This document shows positions 1 to 7,692 of a stretch of 11,123 bases of DNA, piece by piece (position 1 is the stretch's first letter; each line of letters opens with the position of its first letter). Under the pieces are notes generated by a model. It searched no databases. It was not told where the DNA came from and worked only from the letters and a program-made list of their open reading frames with translations. The position numbers and the translations under genes were made by a program. The DNA is from JAEEJA01 sp036343175 (GTDB lineage: Bacteria; Bacillota; Clostridia; Lachnospirales; Lachnospiraceae). Where the stretch lies: NCBI GenBank assembly GCA_036343175.1, contig JAZASR010000048.1, forward strand, positions 1-11,123, written 5' to 3'.

Positions 1-256
1 CAAGCACATCCTTCCGCGCAATGATCTCCGTAAGCGTCCGTCCATTTCGCACGGTTCTGCAGTTCGTAAGATTAATCTTCGAAATCAAATCTCCAAGCTC
101 CGCAACTGAATCGTCATATTCCTTAAGCAAAGCCTTCGGATTCTCAACCGGCTGCTCACCATCCTGCACCAGTGCGTTGTTTCGGATGCGCTCCTTTAAA
201 TCATCCAACTTTCTCACAAGATCTGTCCGTCTCTGTAATGCTTCTGCAAGCTTCAT
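1..256 (-). CDS. DIP1984-family protein, N-terminal part (cut by window edge)
   Basis: This is the first 85 codons of a minus-strand gene that runs off the left edge. It begins MKLAEALQRR and continues through DDLKERIRNNALVQDGE and INLTNCRTV, which matches the N-terminus of the DIP1984 family (also called septicolysin-like or DUF6847). These are small, mostly helical proteins of unknown function. The start at 256 is preferred over the in-frame ATG at 262 because AGGAGG at 270-265 sits 8 bases before 256 but only 2 bases before 262. The gene lies 90 bases downstream of rtcB on the same strand, with no terminator-like hairpin between them, so co-transcription is likely. The visible part is rich in charged residues and looks like helical coiled coil. 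The family call comes from recalled sequence pattern. The name septicolysin should not be read as evidence of toxin activity. Confidence 0.8.
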   Translation of the reverse strand, partial: MKLAEALQRRTDLVRKLDDLKERIRNNALVQDGEQPVENPKALLKEYDDSVAELGDLISKINLTNCRTVRNGRTLTEIIARKDVL

Positions 257-346
257 TTTCATGCCCTCCTTACAAATTTCACACAATCTGATTTCCTCGT
301 TCGGCTACAACGTGCTACCAACTAAACTAAAAATCATTAACATCCA

Positions 347-1567
347 TTAGTTATCCGCCTTAAAATTATATACCGGCTTGATCACCTTCACGATCTTCGC
401 TGTCGGCTCAATATTCGCGACGATTTCCTCCATCCCTTTGTATGCCATCGGACTCTCATCAATCGTCTCCGGCTTCACAGAAGTCGAGTAGATTCCTGCC
501 TCCTGCATGGTCCGCTGATAATCCTCGAACCGTATCTTCTCCTTGGCATCCTTCCGGGAATACACCCGGCCGGCTCCATGCGGTGCCGAATAATTCCAGT
601 CCGGATTCCCCTTTCCAATACACATAAGCGATCCATCCCGCATGTTAATGGGAATAAGAATCGGCTCATCCTGCTTCGCAGAGACAGCACCCTTCCGAAT
701 GATGTTACTGTCATGATCGATGTAATTGTGTACCGTTGTAAACGAGTCCAATGCCTTAAGCCCATAGTTCTCGAGAATGATCTCCGCCATAAGTTTCCGG
801 TTTCTGTCTGCGAAATCCTGGCAGATCTTCATGTCGTGGAGATAATCCTTCGTATACTCTCCGGTAAGATAACAGAGCTCATGCGGCACATCTGAAGCCT
901 TCGCCTTAAACTCCCGGTGAAGCTCCTTAAGAACACCCTGGATCTCTGCCCTCCTGCCAGCCGCTTTATACTCTGTGATGATCCTCTGCTCCTCCTTAAA
1001 GAGCTCATCCCATCCGGTGTGAAGCTTGATGGCCAGCTCCTGATAATACTCCGCAACCTGCTTCCCGAGGTTCCGGCTTCCGGAATGGATCACAAGGTAA
1101 ATGTTTCCGTCCTCATCTTTATCAAGCTCAATAAAGTGATTGCCGCCGCCAAGTGTTCCAAGTGACCGCTCGAGCTTTCGCGTGTCCCGAAGCTGCCGAT
1201 AGCATTTCATCGTCTGAATATCCGGGAAATGCTCCAGCCTGCCAGGATGTACATTTCGTCCGTAAGGCACGAAGTTTCGCACCACATCGTCGAAACGTTT
1301 AAAATCAATATCTACCTTTCCAAGCATTACTGTATACATTCCGCAGCCGATATCAACACCGACCACATTTGGAATAACCTTATCGCCTAGATCTGCCGTA
1401 AACCCGATCACGCAGCCGGCACCGGCATGGCAATACGACATGATCCGGATTTTCGCATCCTGAAACGCCTCCTGATCAGGAAGCGTCTTAACCTGTTCCC
1501 TGCAGGTATCCTCTATATTGTCTGTAAATATCTCTGCTGAATTATACTTTCCGTTAATTACCTGCAT
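347..1567 (-). CDS. rtcB: RNA-splicing ligase RtcB (GTP-dependent, Mn-dependent)
   Basis: RtcB joins RNA 2',3'-cyclic phosphate or 3'-phosphate ends to 5'-OH ends through a GMP-linked histidine. At 406 residues it is close to the E. coli enzyme in length. The family metal ligands and motifs are present: D72 and C75 in VDIGCGM, H144 in GGGNHFIEL, H161 in HSGSRNLG, H280 in HNYID, and the predicted guanylylated H330 in APHGAGR. All essential residues appear intact, so the protein should be active. An upstream in-frame ATG at 1618 exists, but the start at 1567 has GGAGG at 1579-1575 with a 7-base spacer and begins MQVINGKY, as the family does. It is followed by the DIP1984-family gene and faces a WYL-type regulator. 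In bacteria RtcB serves RNA repair (tRNA or rRNA damage) rather than intron splicing. No RtcA or PrfH partner is visible here. Confidence 0.96.
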   Translation of the reverse strand: MQVINGKYNSAEIFTDNIEDTCREQVKTLPDQEAFQDAKIRIMSYCHAGAGCVIGFTADLGDKVIPNVVGVDIGCGMYTVMLGKVDIDFKRFDDVVRNFVPYGRNVHPGRLEHFPDIQTMKCYRQLRDTRKLERSLGTLGGGNHFIELDKDEDGNIYLVIHSGSRNLGKQVAEYYQELAIKLHTGWDELFKEEQRIITEYKAAGRRAEIQGVLKELHREFKAKASDVPHELCYLTGEYTKDYLHDMKICQDFADRNRKLMAEIILENYGLKALDSFTTVHNYIDHDSNIIRKGAVSAKQDEPILIPINMRDGSLMCIGKGNPDWNYSAPHGAGRVYSRKDAKEKIRFEDYQRTMQEAGIYSTSVKPETIDESPMAYKGMEEIVANIEPTAKIVKVIKPVYNFKADN

Positions 1568-1876
1568 CGTTCTGCCTCCGCTTCTTATCTCATATAGTTC
1601 CTTAGTCCAATGCATCAAGCTCCAACGTATCTGCTACGCATTTCTGCTTTCTAATACTTTTTCTCAAAGGCACTAACTAAACTCTTGCCAGTCATTTAAG
1701 GCTAAAGCCTTCTGCTCTTTACAGTTTATATGATAGACGGATGAAAGGTAAAATAATAGGAACCGATATCATTTATTTTTGTTACCATTTTGATTATAAT
1801 TTAGAGATATATTTGGTTTTATTTTGCGATTACATAAACGAAAATTGTTCCTATCAAAAGAATATGAGGCTCCCAA
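1568..1876. other. Divergent intergenic region between rtcB and the WYL gene
   Basis: This stretch of about 309 bases separates divergent start codons and must hold both promoters. It becomes AT-rich from about 1740 to 1860. A perfect TATAAT on the plus strand lies at 1795-1800. On the minus strand, TATAAA around 1732-1727 is a weak -10 candidate for rtcB, with no good -35. A short hairpin, AAGGC/GCCTT with a TAAA loop, lies at 1698-1711 inside the presumed rtcB leader. It has no U-run, so it does not look like a terminator. An open frame from 1741 overlaps the WYL gene in another frame and has no ribosome binding site. I found no tRNA, riboswitch or repeat here. Confidence 0.6.
1772..1800 (+). 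promoter_or_regulatory. Candidate promoter for the WYL-type gene
   Basis: A perfect -10 hexamer TATAAT lies at 1795-1800. With a 17-base spacer the -35 would be TTTATT at 1772-1777, a poor match to TTGACA. Transcription would begin near 1807, giving a leader of about 70 bases. The gene's own GAGG at 1866-1869 lies 7 bases before the ATG at 1877. The weak -35 fits a gene that needs an activator or is weakly expressed, but that is inference. Confidence 0.4.
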
Positions 1877-2989
1877 ATGTCACTTTTCAAGGAAATCAAT
1901 TCAGAAAACAAGTTACGGATCACCATCACTTACCTCGCGATGAACACACTTTGCGAAGACGAAGCGGACTTTGGCCTCGGCATGGCAACCCTCGTGAACC
2001 GGATCATTGCTTACTACGCTCCGATTGCCAATGCTTCCATCTCCGTGCAGGTATCAAAATATGCTGCGCGACTAAAGAAAGCTCTAGGATCTGAAGAAAA
2101 CATTGGGCAAAATCAAAATAAAAAGAATGGTACTCAGGAAAGCTCGAAAAGCCATAATGCTTCTAAAGAAGTCCGTGATTTTGATGAAAATGGCATCATT
2201 GAAAAGTTAACCATTGCTGAAGAACAGTCATTGATCAGCAGTTTGCCGAAATACAAGGATACACCGGAGTCCTTCCTCTTTCGTGTCTCCAATGACAATA
2301 TCTTCCTCCTGACACAGGATCCGACTAGACACGAAGAGCGTTATTACAAGAAAGGCATCAAAGCCTATGTAGAAGCACTAGTAGAAGAATTCACCCGTCT
2401 GCCCTTCGTCGATCGTGAACGAATCTACTGCACGAAAGTTGTTCACACACTTGAAACCGCCATGCAGACCGAAACGGCCGTTTATATATTCCATACCTTC
2501 GGGAAGAAATATTTGATGCGTGTTTTCGAAATCACAACGGATTCTCTATCCACCCATAACTATATCATCTCGCGCCTGATCGATACTGAAAACGGCAAGA
2601 TGAACAACCGGATCTATACCTTTCGTCTCTCCAGAATCGAAAAGGTTCTCGAGAAGCCCGGCATCTCCGGTGCATTCACCGACGAAGAAAAGAAAAAGAC
2701 AGCTCTCGCTGTCTCTAAAAGCGGTGCCCAGTTCCTTGGCGACCGCATCTCAAATATTGTTGTAGAATTCACTGACGAAGGCCTGAAACAGTTCGCCTCT
2801 CAGATGCACCTCCGCCCGCATGTAAAGAAGATCCGTCCTGACGGCCACACCTACGAATTTGAATGCACCTCCACCCAGGCCATCTTCTACTTTCGCCGCC
2901 TCGGCGCCACCGCCAAAATTCTAAAACCCGCTTTCCTGACAAGAGAAATGGAGAAATGGTTCCACAATGCCGCAGAACATTACAAGTAA
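1877..2989 (+). CDS. WYL-domain putative transcriptional regulator
   Basis: The 370-residue protein has three parts. Residues 1-70 (ITITYLAMNTL, then MATLVNRIIAYY) have a strand-helix-helix pattern that could be a ribbon-helix-helix DNA-binding domain. Residues 72-105 are a polar Asn/Lys/Ser-rich linker. Residues 110-370 resemble WYL regulators, with the WYL-like core at about 217-257 (FEITTDSLSTHNYI to RLSRIEKV) and a C-terminal WCX-like extension from 290. The signature itself has drifted to HNYI. WYL proteins bind DNA and sense ligands, possibly nucleic acids, and often control DNA-damage, CRISPR or phage-defence genes. The usual N-terminal winged helix is not evident. The gene is transcribed away from rtcB, so rtcB is the obvious candidate target besides itself. 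GAGG at 1866-1869 supports the start. Its 3' end meets the minus-strand CYTH gene convergently, 33 bases away. Confidence 0.68.
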   Translation: MSLFKEINSENKLRITITYLAMNTLCEDEADFGLGMATLVNRIIAYYAPIANASISVQVSKYAARLKKALGSEENIGQNQNKKNGTQESSKSHNASKEVRDFDENGIIEKLTIAEEQSLISSLPKYKDTPESFLFRVSNDNIFLLTQDPTRHEERYYKKGIKAYVEALVEEFTRLPFVDRERIYCTKVVHTLETAMQTETAVYIFHTFGKKYLMRVFEITTDSLSTHNYIISRLIDTENGKMNNRIYTFRLSRIEKVLEKPGISGAFTDEEKKKTALAVSKSGAQFLGDRISNIVVEFTDEGLKQFASQMHLRPHVKKIRPDGHTYEFECTSTQAIFYFRRLGATAKILKPAFLTREMEKWFHNAAEHYK

Positions 2990-3022
2990 AGGGTCGCTCT
3001 GTCTTGATCCAAGTAACATTTT

Positions 3023-3879
3023 TTACTGTGCAAGATATGCATCCACCATTTTTTGAGTTTTTAAAGAATCCTCATGAATGAGTATTCCTTCTTGATCTAA
3101 GGCATCATTGATAGTATTCCTAAACATATCAGCCTCTTCATAAGTATCCGTTTTGAAAGATGCCTCTGTAATATATTCCGTAGCATTAGTAACTTGATCT
3201 TCTATTGGCCAAATTTCAATCACGATGTGTTTACCGCAATAAATCCCAGAATATTTATTGTAATAGACAGGTCCAACCTTCTCCCCATCTTCTATCATAT
3301 CTGATCCCCAATTTTCATATAACCACCGATTTTCTTTGCCAGGCATATCCTTCTCTAATATTTTCCTAGCATCTGACTTCTTAGGGAGTTCAAGATTGTC
3401 ATATCCTTTATCAGAAGCTTTCTTTTTACAAGAGAGACTAAGAATCATCTTGGAATAGCCCCAATCAACCTGAGCTTCATAATTTGTATCACCTATATCA
3501 AACCCTTCATCATTTGCCAGATTTAGAGCCGACACTATATCGCCATCCGTTATTGGATATCTCTTTTTATATGTTAGTTCAAAATCTTTCGAATCATCTT
3601 CTGTACGAATTCTATTTGTCCACCCTTGAATATCAAAATCTCTATCTTCTGTATCCATGTATAATACACCAATTGTTTTATAATCTTTTCCTGTCGAAAA
3701 AGTATTTCTGTACTCCTTCTTTAATAGGTGATCTGAATTTAAACACAATCTGAATCCAACAGAAATTTCACTTCGTAGTTTGGAATAATATTCTCTTTTG
3801 CCTGGGATTTAAATGAAAAAGCATTAATGATAAGCAGTAAGCAGATAATTTTAATCAAGGTGAAATATCTTTTCTTCAT
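3023..3879 (-). pseudogene. Secreted CYTH-domain protein, split by a one-base frameshift
   Basis: An ATG at 3879 opens a frame encoding a signal peptide (KKR, hydrophobic stretch at residues 8-20, cleavage site near SQA-KE), then NYEVKFLLDSDCV, and stops at 3741-3739. The -1 frame continues directly as LNSDHLLKKEY and runs to 3023. Adding one T to the GTTT at 3744-3741 would restore a 285-residue protein. The restored protein looks like a CYTH domain (triphosphate tunnel metalloenzyme fold): N-x-E-x-K in place of E-x-E-x-K, then YMDTEDRDF, RIR (R90, R92) and ELTYKKR. CYTH enzymes hydrolyse inorganic triphosphate, thiamine triphosphate or ATP; an exported member is less usual. The ATG overlaps the permease TGA as ATGA, with GGA-rich sequence just upstream, so it is the coupled last gene of the ABC operon. 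It is more AT-rich than its neighbours: two 60-base blocks counted 35-37% GC, versus 48-50% in permease and rtcB blocks. A TTG at 3748 could start the downstream piece, but without the strand carrying ExExK. Sequencing error is possible. Confidence 0.7.
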
Positions 3880-5531
3880 TCTTTTTCCTTTCCAATAAAC
3901 TGATTTAACGCAATCAGCGAACCTGTCGAAACAAATACACAGATTACAGCCATCGCCATGCCGACAGATACACTGCCCTGTTCAAATTCTCTAACGATAA
4001 ACGTGGAAACAGTCAGAACATCCGGCGGAGAGATAAGGCTAGACGCAACAAGTTCACGGAAGGATATAATAAAAATCATCATCCATCCGCTGAGAATGCC
4101 CTTCATAACAAGCGGCAGTGTGATTCTCTGGAAATTCATCATCCGGCTGCCACCGGCTACCTGTCCCGCAGTAACAAGGTTTCCGCTGATCTGCATCATG
4201 GATGATGATACATACTGTACAGAATAAGGCAGAAACATAACCGTATAGACCAGCACCATAAAGAACAGCGTATTATAAATAGGTATCACTTTATATATCT
4301 TGTTCCAGAAAATCATCATACCGATGACTAGAACAATGTTCGGAATCATCTCTGGAAATAGAGCAGTCCCTTCTATAACCTTTCCAGCCTTTCTGGCCTT
4401 CTGAATGCTTACAACCACGATCGTTCCGATGATGCTTGCGATTGTTGCAGACCCGACTGCCAGAAGAAAGCTCGTGAGCAGCGCTCTTATTCCTTTATCA
4501 CTCTCCGTAAAAAGTTCAATATAGTGACCAAAAGTGAAATTACCTGCCTGTAATCCATATCCTCGAAGCTTGATCAGCGATGTCATAATAACAGAAAAAT
4601 ATGGAACGCCAATTGCGATGGCAATCAGAAGAACAAGATAAACCGTACTTAGTATATTGATCCAGGGATTTTGTGTTACCTTTGCTGCTTTCTTTCCTTT
4701 TCCTCCTACCAGCTTATAGGTATGTGTCGCAGTGATATGATTCTGCAGAAGCCACATCAGAAGGCAGATCACGACAAGTGCTGAAGAAAGACTGGAGGCC
4801 TTTGCAAAGCTGATCGGCGCAGTTGTGGCATATCTGTGAATATCTGTCGTAAATACATAAAATCCGATACGCTTTCCAAGAGTTGCTGGTGTACCATACT
4901 CGGACAGAGTCTTTACAAATACAAGAAGCATGCCGATTGCATAGTTTCCTGTGAGAAGAGGAAGGGTTATTTTTCTGAGCCGATAGAACCAGCTTCCGCC
5001 GAACACTTCACCGCTCTCCTCAAGACTCCCGTTGATATTAAGGATTGCGTTCTTCAACATTGTCGTCATAAAAGGGAAAACATGCAGGCTCATGACAAGC
5101 GTAAGGCCACCTAGTGTAAAGAATCGATCCGTCAGGAAGCTGAGTCCTGGAAAGAGCTGCTGCATGAGGCCTCTCTTCTGCATAAACAGAATCCATCCCA
5201 TAGAAGAAATATACGGCGGTGTCATGAACGGTATCATAAAAATGATATCAAGCCACTTCATGTTCCGATATCTTGTTCTCGCAAGGATAAACGCAAGTGG
5301 CGTCGCTATGATTGTTGATGTTATAACCACAAGAAATCCAAGGAGCAGTGAATTTCCTATGGTGACAAGGTTATCCGGATTTGCCAGCGTCTCCCATGCA
5401 TTATGCAAAGAGAGGCGGCCATCCACGAAGGCCGCCTCTGAAAATACCGTGCAAACCGGAATGATGATCAAGAAGGCAAGTATAAGAAGCAGAACTGCAT
5501 TCCATCCTTTGGTCAAAAAGTTTCTATTCAT
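3876..5531 (-). CDS. ABC importer permease with two fused MetI-type domains (FbpB/ThiP type)
   Basis: This 551-residue inner-membrane protein carries two binding-protein-dependent permease domains in one chain, the layout of FbpB/SfuB and ThiP. The first half (about 10-265) has an EAA loop at roughly 171-190, ending RKITLPLL. The second half (about 293-545) has its loop at roughly 454-473, ending RITLPLV. These loops contact the ATPase. About six hydrophobic segments per half can be read, and a basic linker (GGKGKKAAK) at 276-284 joins the halves. It starts 30 bases after the binding-protein stop, with only a weak AGAG-like ribosome binding site, so it probably depends on upstream translation. 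Its TGA overlaps the ATG of the CYTH gene. Transport class is clear; the substrate could be ferric iron, thiamine, a phosphonate or something related. Confidence 0.92.
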   Translation of the reverse strand: MNRNFLTKGWNAVLLLILAFLIIIPVCTVFSEAAFVDGRLSLHNAWETLANPDNLVTIGNSLLLGFLVVITSTIIATPLAFILARTRYRNMKWLDIIFMIPFMTPPYISSMGWILFMQKRGLMQQLFPGLSFLTDRFFTLGGLTLVMSLHVFPFMTTMLKNAILNINGSLEESGEVFGGSWFYRLRKITLPLLTGNYAIGMLLVFVKTLSEYGTPATLGKRIGFYVFTTDIHRYATTAPISFAKASSLSSALVVICLLMWLLQNHITATHTYKLVGGKGKKAAKVTQNPWINILSTVYLVLLIAIAIGVPYFSVIMTSLIKLRGYGLQAGNFTFGHYIELFTESDKGIRALLTSFLLAVGSATIASIIGTIVVVSIQKARKAGKVIEGTALFPEMIPNIVLVIGMMIFWNKIYKVIPIYNTLFFMVLVYTVMFLPYSVQYVSSSMMQISGNLVTAGQVAGGSRMMNFQRITLPLVMKGILSGWMMIFIISFRELVASSLISPPDVLTVSTFIVREFEQGSVSVGMAMAVICVFVSTGSLIALNQFIGKEKE

Positions 5532-5561
5532 TCTGGTTCTCTTATTTATTAATCAGGTTGA

Positions 5562-6671
5562 TTATTTGCAGATCTCGTTCAGGTGTGCAGCGATGTCATC
5601 CGCGTGCTCCTTCATCCAATCCCAATCGGTATCAAGTGTCGGAATATCTGAAACATTTGTACGCTTGTCGCACTTGATATCCTGACGGCCAGGAAGAAGA
5701 TAAGCATCAGCAACCATCTGCTGAGCTTCATCACTCATGAGATAATTGACAAATGCCTTTGCATTATCAAGATTCTTGCTGGAGCCAAGGATCATTGCAG
5801 GTCTTGGATTGATGACCGTACCGGATGCAGGATAATAAATCTTAAGTGGTTCACCCTTATCGATGTTCTTATAAGCATTGTAATCTACACCGGCTACGAG
5901 GATACCCTTTTCGCCAGTAGTGACAGCTTCAAGCGCTGCCTTGTTAGCGCCTGGAACGGTCATGCCCTCCTTCGCCATAGCATCAAACGCACTCCAGTCT
6001 TCCTTTGTGGAATACATATAGCCGGCAAGGAAATCCTTGCAGGAACCGGATTTTTGCGGATCTGCAATAGCAAGAAGATCCTTATACTCGTCAACACCGA
6101 GATCCTTCCAGTCAGCATTAAGCTCCGGAACGATTGTCGTATTGTAAATGACACCGACTGCGGATGCACTTGTACCGAAAAGTTTATTATCGGCATCTTT
6201 CCAGTCCGGATACAGCTTGTCAGCATTCTCCGCATCTGTGAATGCATAAAGATCATTTGCTTCTTTATATGCAAGACCATCCGACCAGGAAGCAAGTACG
6301 ATGACATCCGCTACCGGATTATCCTTCTCTGTTTCGAGACGAGCAAGAATCTCACCGGTCGTTCCTTCGAAAAGCTCGACCTTCACACCGGTCTTCTTCT
6401 CAAACCCTTCGATATACTTTTCATTAAGTCCTGACGGACTTGGCATATACACAGTCACACTACCGCTAAGCTTCTGATCTGATGCAGCTGCTGTGGTTTC
6501 TGCTGCAGTCGTTTCCTCCTTGGAAGCAGCCTTCGTTGTTTCCTGCGCTGTTGTTTCAGCAACCTTGGTTGTTTCCGGTGCAGCTGTTGTCGTTGTCTGA
6601 GATGAACTGCCACAGGCTATAAGACCTAAAGTGCATGCCATCACAGTTGCCAACATTCCGATTCTTTTCAT
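5562..6671 (-). CDS. ABC importer solute-binding lipoprotein (AfuA/FbpA family)
   Basis: The protein starts MKRIGMLATV and has a lipobox LIAC with Cys20, so it should be lipid-anchored outside the membrane. A Thr/Glu/Ala linker (about 25-66), a style common in Lachnospiraceae, leads to a type-2 periplasmic-binding fold beginning SGSVTVYMPSPSG. Other family marks are ADVIVLASW (121-129), the YPASGTVINPRPAMIL segment (280-295) and NLDNAKAFVNYLMSDEAQQ (300-318). The start at 6671 is chosen over ATGs at 6683 and 6689 because GGAGG at 6680-6676 precedes it and the signal peptide then has normal length. The spacer is short, 4 bases. It lies 24 bases after the ATPase gene. FbpA-type iron binders have an adjacent Tyr pair; here the corresponding stretch reads VDYNAY, keeping one Tyr (264), so iron specificity is doubtful. 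Length of 369 fits the family plus the linker. Confidence 0.9.
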   Translation of the reverse strand: MKRIGMLATVMACTLGLIACGSSSQTTTTAAPETTKVAETTAQETTKAASKEETTAAETTAAASDQKLSGSVTVYMPSPSGLNEKYIEGFEKKTGVKVELFEGTTGEILARLETEKDNPVADVIVLASWSDGLAYKEANDLYAFTDAENADKLYPDWKDADNKLFGTSASAVGVIYNTTIVPELNADWKDLGVDEYKDLLAIADPQKSGSCKDFLAGYMYSTKEDWSAFDAMAKEGMTVPGANKAALEAVTTGEKGILVAGVDYNAYKNIDKGEPLKIYYPASGTVINPRPAMILGSSKNLDNAKAFVNYLMSDEAQQMVADAYLLPGRQDIKCDKRTNVSDIPTLDTDWDWMKEHADDIAAHLNEICK

Positions 6672-6695
6672 TTCTCCTCCCATCGCCATATGGCT

Positions 6696-7649
6696 TCATC
6701 CAACTACTGTTACTTTGCTTTTCTTTATGTAAACAGATGTTTCCCCGCGCGGCATCTTCTCATCTGAATAAAGGACCCATTCCTTCCCATCATGCCCTGC
6801 AAGAAGCTCATATCTGTTTCCAATGTAATTTTGCCCGGTAATGTTTATCTGGTATTCTTGTGCATCATCGAAGGCTGTCAACGAAACGCTCTCCGGACGA
6901 ACCATCGTCTTATCATCAATCCAGTCAGATTTGCCAATGAAATTTGCCGTAAAAACTGTTTTCGGTTTTTGATAAATTTCTTCAGGCGTTCCATGCTGCT
7001 CCACGGCGCCATTATTGAGTACATAGATTCTGTCACTCATACTCATCGCTTCTGTCTGATCATGTGTGACGAAAATACTTGTCGTTCCCATCGCTGCTGT
7101 AATCCGCTTGATCTCCCGCCGCATATTCTCACGAAGAAGTGCGTCCAATGCTGACAGCGGTTCATCAAACAGGATGCATTTTGGCTCCGCAACAAGAGCT
7201 CTTGCAAAGGCGACTCTCTGCTGCTGACCGCCGGAAAGCTGCCCGGGATATCTCTTTTCAAAGCCCTCCAGATGGACTTCCTTCAGAGCAATCAGTATTT
7301 TATTTTCAAGGTCCTTTGTTTCATGTCTTGCTCTTAATGGATACGCTATATTTTCAAAGACTGTCATATGCGGCCAGAGAGCAAAGTCCTGGAATACATA
7401 GCCAAGGTGTCTCCTCTCTGGCGGAACATCTATCTTTTTATCCCTGGAAAACATGCATTGATCATCGAACCATATCTCGCCCTGATCCGGATGTTCCAAT
7501 CCTCCAATCATACGAAGAATCGTGGTCTTGCCGCATCCTGATGGTCCGAGGAACGAAACAAATTCGCCATTATCGATACTCATGTTCAGGTTCTCGATAT
7601 CAAAGCCTGTTCCAAATCTTTTGCATATATTTTTAATCTCGATCTTCAA
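6696..7649 (-). CDS. ABC importer ATPase (FbpC/PotA-like)
   Basis: This 317-residue nucleotide-binding subunit powers the importer encoded by the next two genes. All motifs are intact: Walker A GPSGCGKT (35-42), Q-loop Gln87 in VFQDFALWP, signature LSGGQ (138-142), Walker B CILFDEP (158-164), and the switch His196 in VTHDQTEA. The C-terminal 70 residues (MVRPESVSL onward) look like a small TOBE-type domain, shorter than in MalK or PotA. The start is TTG at 7649, with GGAGG at 7661-7657 and a 7-base spacer; no other in-frame start gives a complete N-terminal strand with a ribosome binding site. The Shine-Dalgarno lies inside a perfect hairpin (7655-7692), so initiation is probably controlled. 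This is the first gene of the operon. Substrate cannot be read from the ATPase. Confidence 0.93.
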   Translation of the reverse strand: MKIEIKNICKRFGTGFDIENLNMSIDNGEFVSFLGPSGCGKTTILRMIGGLEHPDQGEIWFDDQCMFSRDKKIDVPPERRHLGYVFQDFALWPHMTVFENIAYPLRARHETKDLENKILIALKEVHLEGFEKRYPGQLSGGQQQRVAFARALVAEPKCILFDEPLSALDALLRENMRREIKRITAAMGTTSIFVTHDQTEAMSMSDRIYVLNNGAVEQHGTPEEIYQKPKTVFTANFIGKSDWIDDKTMVRPESVSLTAFDDAQEYQINITGQNYIGNRYELLAGHDGKEWVLYSDEKMPRGETSVYIKKSKVTVVG

Positions 7650-7654
7650 AAAAG

Positions 7655-7692
7655 AACCTCCGTAAACTCACTTGTCTTAGTTTACGGAGGTT
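7655..7692 (-). promoter_or_regulatory. Perfect 14-bp leader hairpin burying the operon's Shine-Dalgarno
   Basis: On the minus strand, AACCTCCGTAAACT (7692-7679) pairs without mismatch with AGTTTACGGAGGTT (7668-7655) around a 10-base loop. The 3' arm contains GGAGG, the Shine-Dalgarno of the ABC ATPase gene. It is followed at once by CTTTTTT, which runs into the TTG start. The element therefore has the form of both an intrinsic terminator and a ribosome-binding-site sequestering stem. As DNA it is also a long palindrome and could be a protein operator. It may end transcription coming from the small genes upstream. I see no TPP riboswitch core or other known aptamer. The structure is seen directly; regulation is inferred. 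Confidence 0.8.

Noticed and set aside
21..350. Plus-strand open frame at the left edge
   Set aside because: It is antisense to the DIP1984-family gene, which has a clear ribosome binding site and family match.
1698..1711. AAGGC/GCCTT hairpin as a terminator or regulatory RNA
   Set aside because: The 5-bp stem is too short and lacks a U-run; it is noted only as part of the intergenic region.
1741..2094. Open frame of 117 codons on the plus strand
   Set aside because: It overlaps the start of the WYL gene in another frame, lacks a ribosome binding site and contains the probable promoter.
2990..3022. Intrinsic terminator between the convergent WYL and CYTH genes
   Set aside because: There is a T-run at 3018-3024, but no stable hairpin precedes it on either strand.
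3739..3751. Programmed -1 ribosomal frameshift in the CYTH gene
   Set aside because: GTT-TAA and its surroundings do not form a standard slippery heptamer, and I see no obvious downstream stem; mutation or sequencing error is simpler.
5032..5685. Plus-strand open frame of 217 codons
   Set aside because: It is antisense across the permease start and the binding-protein end, with no family resemblance and no ribosome binding site.
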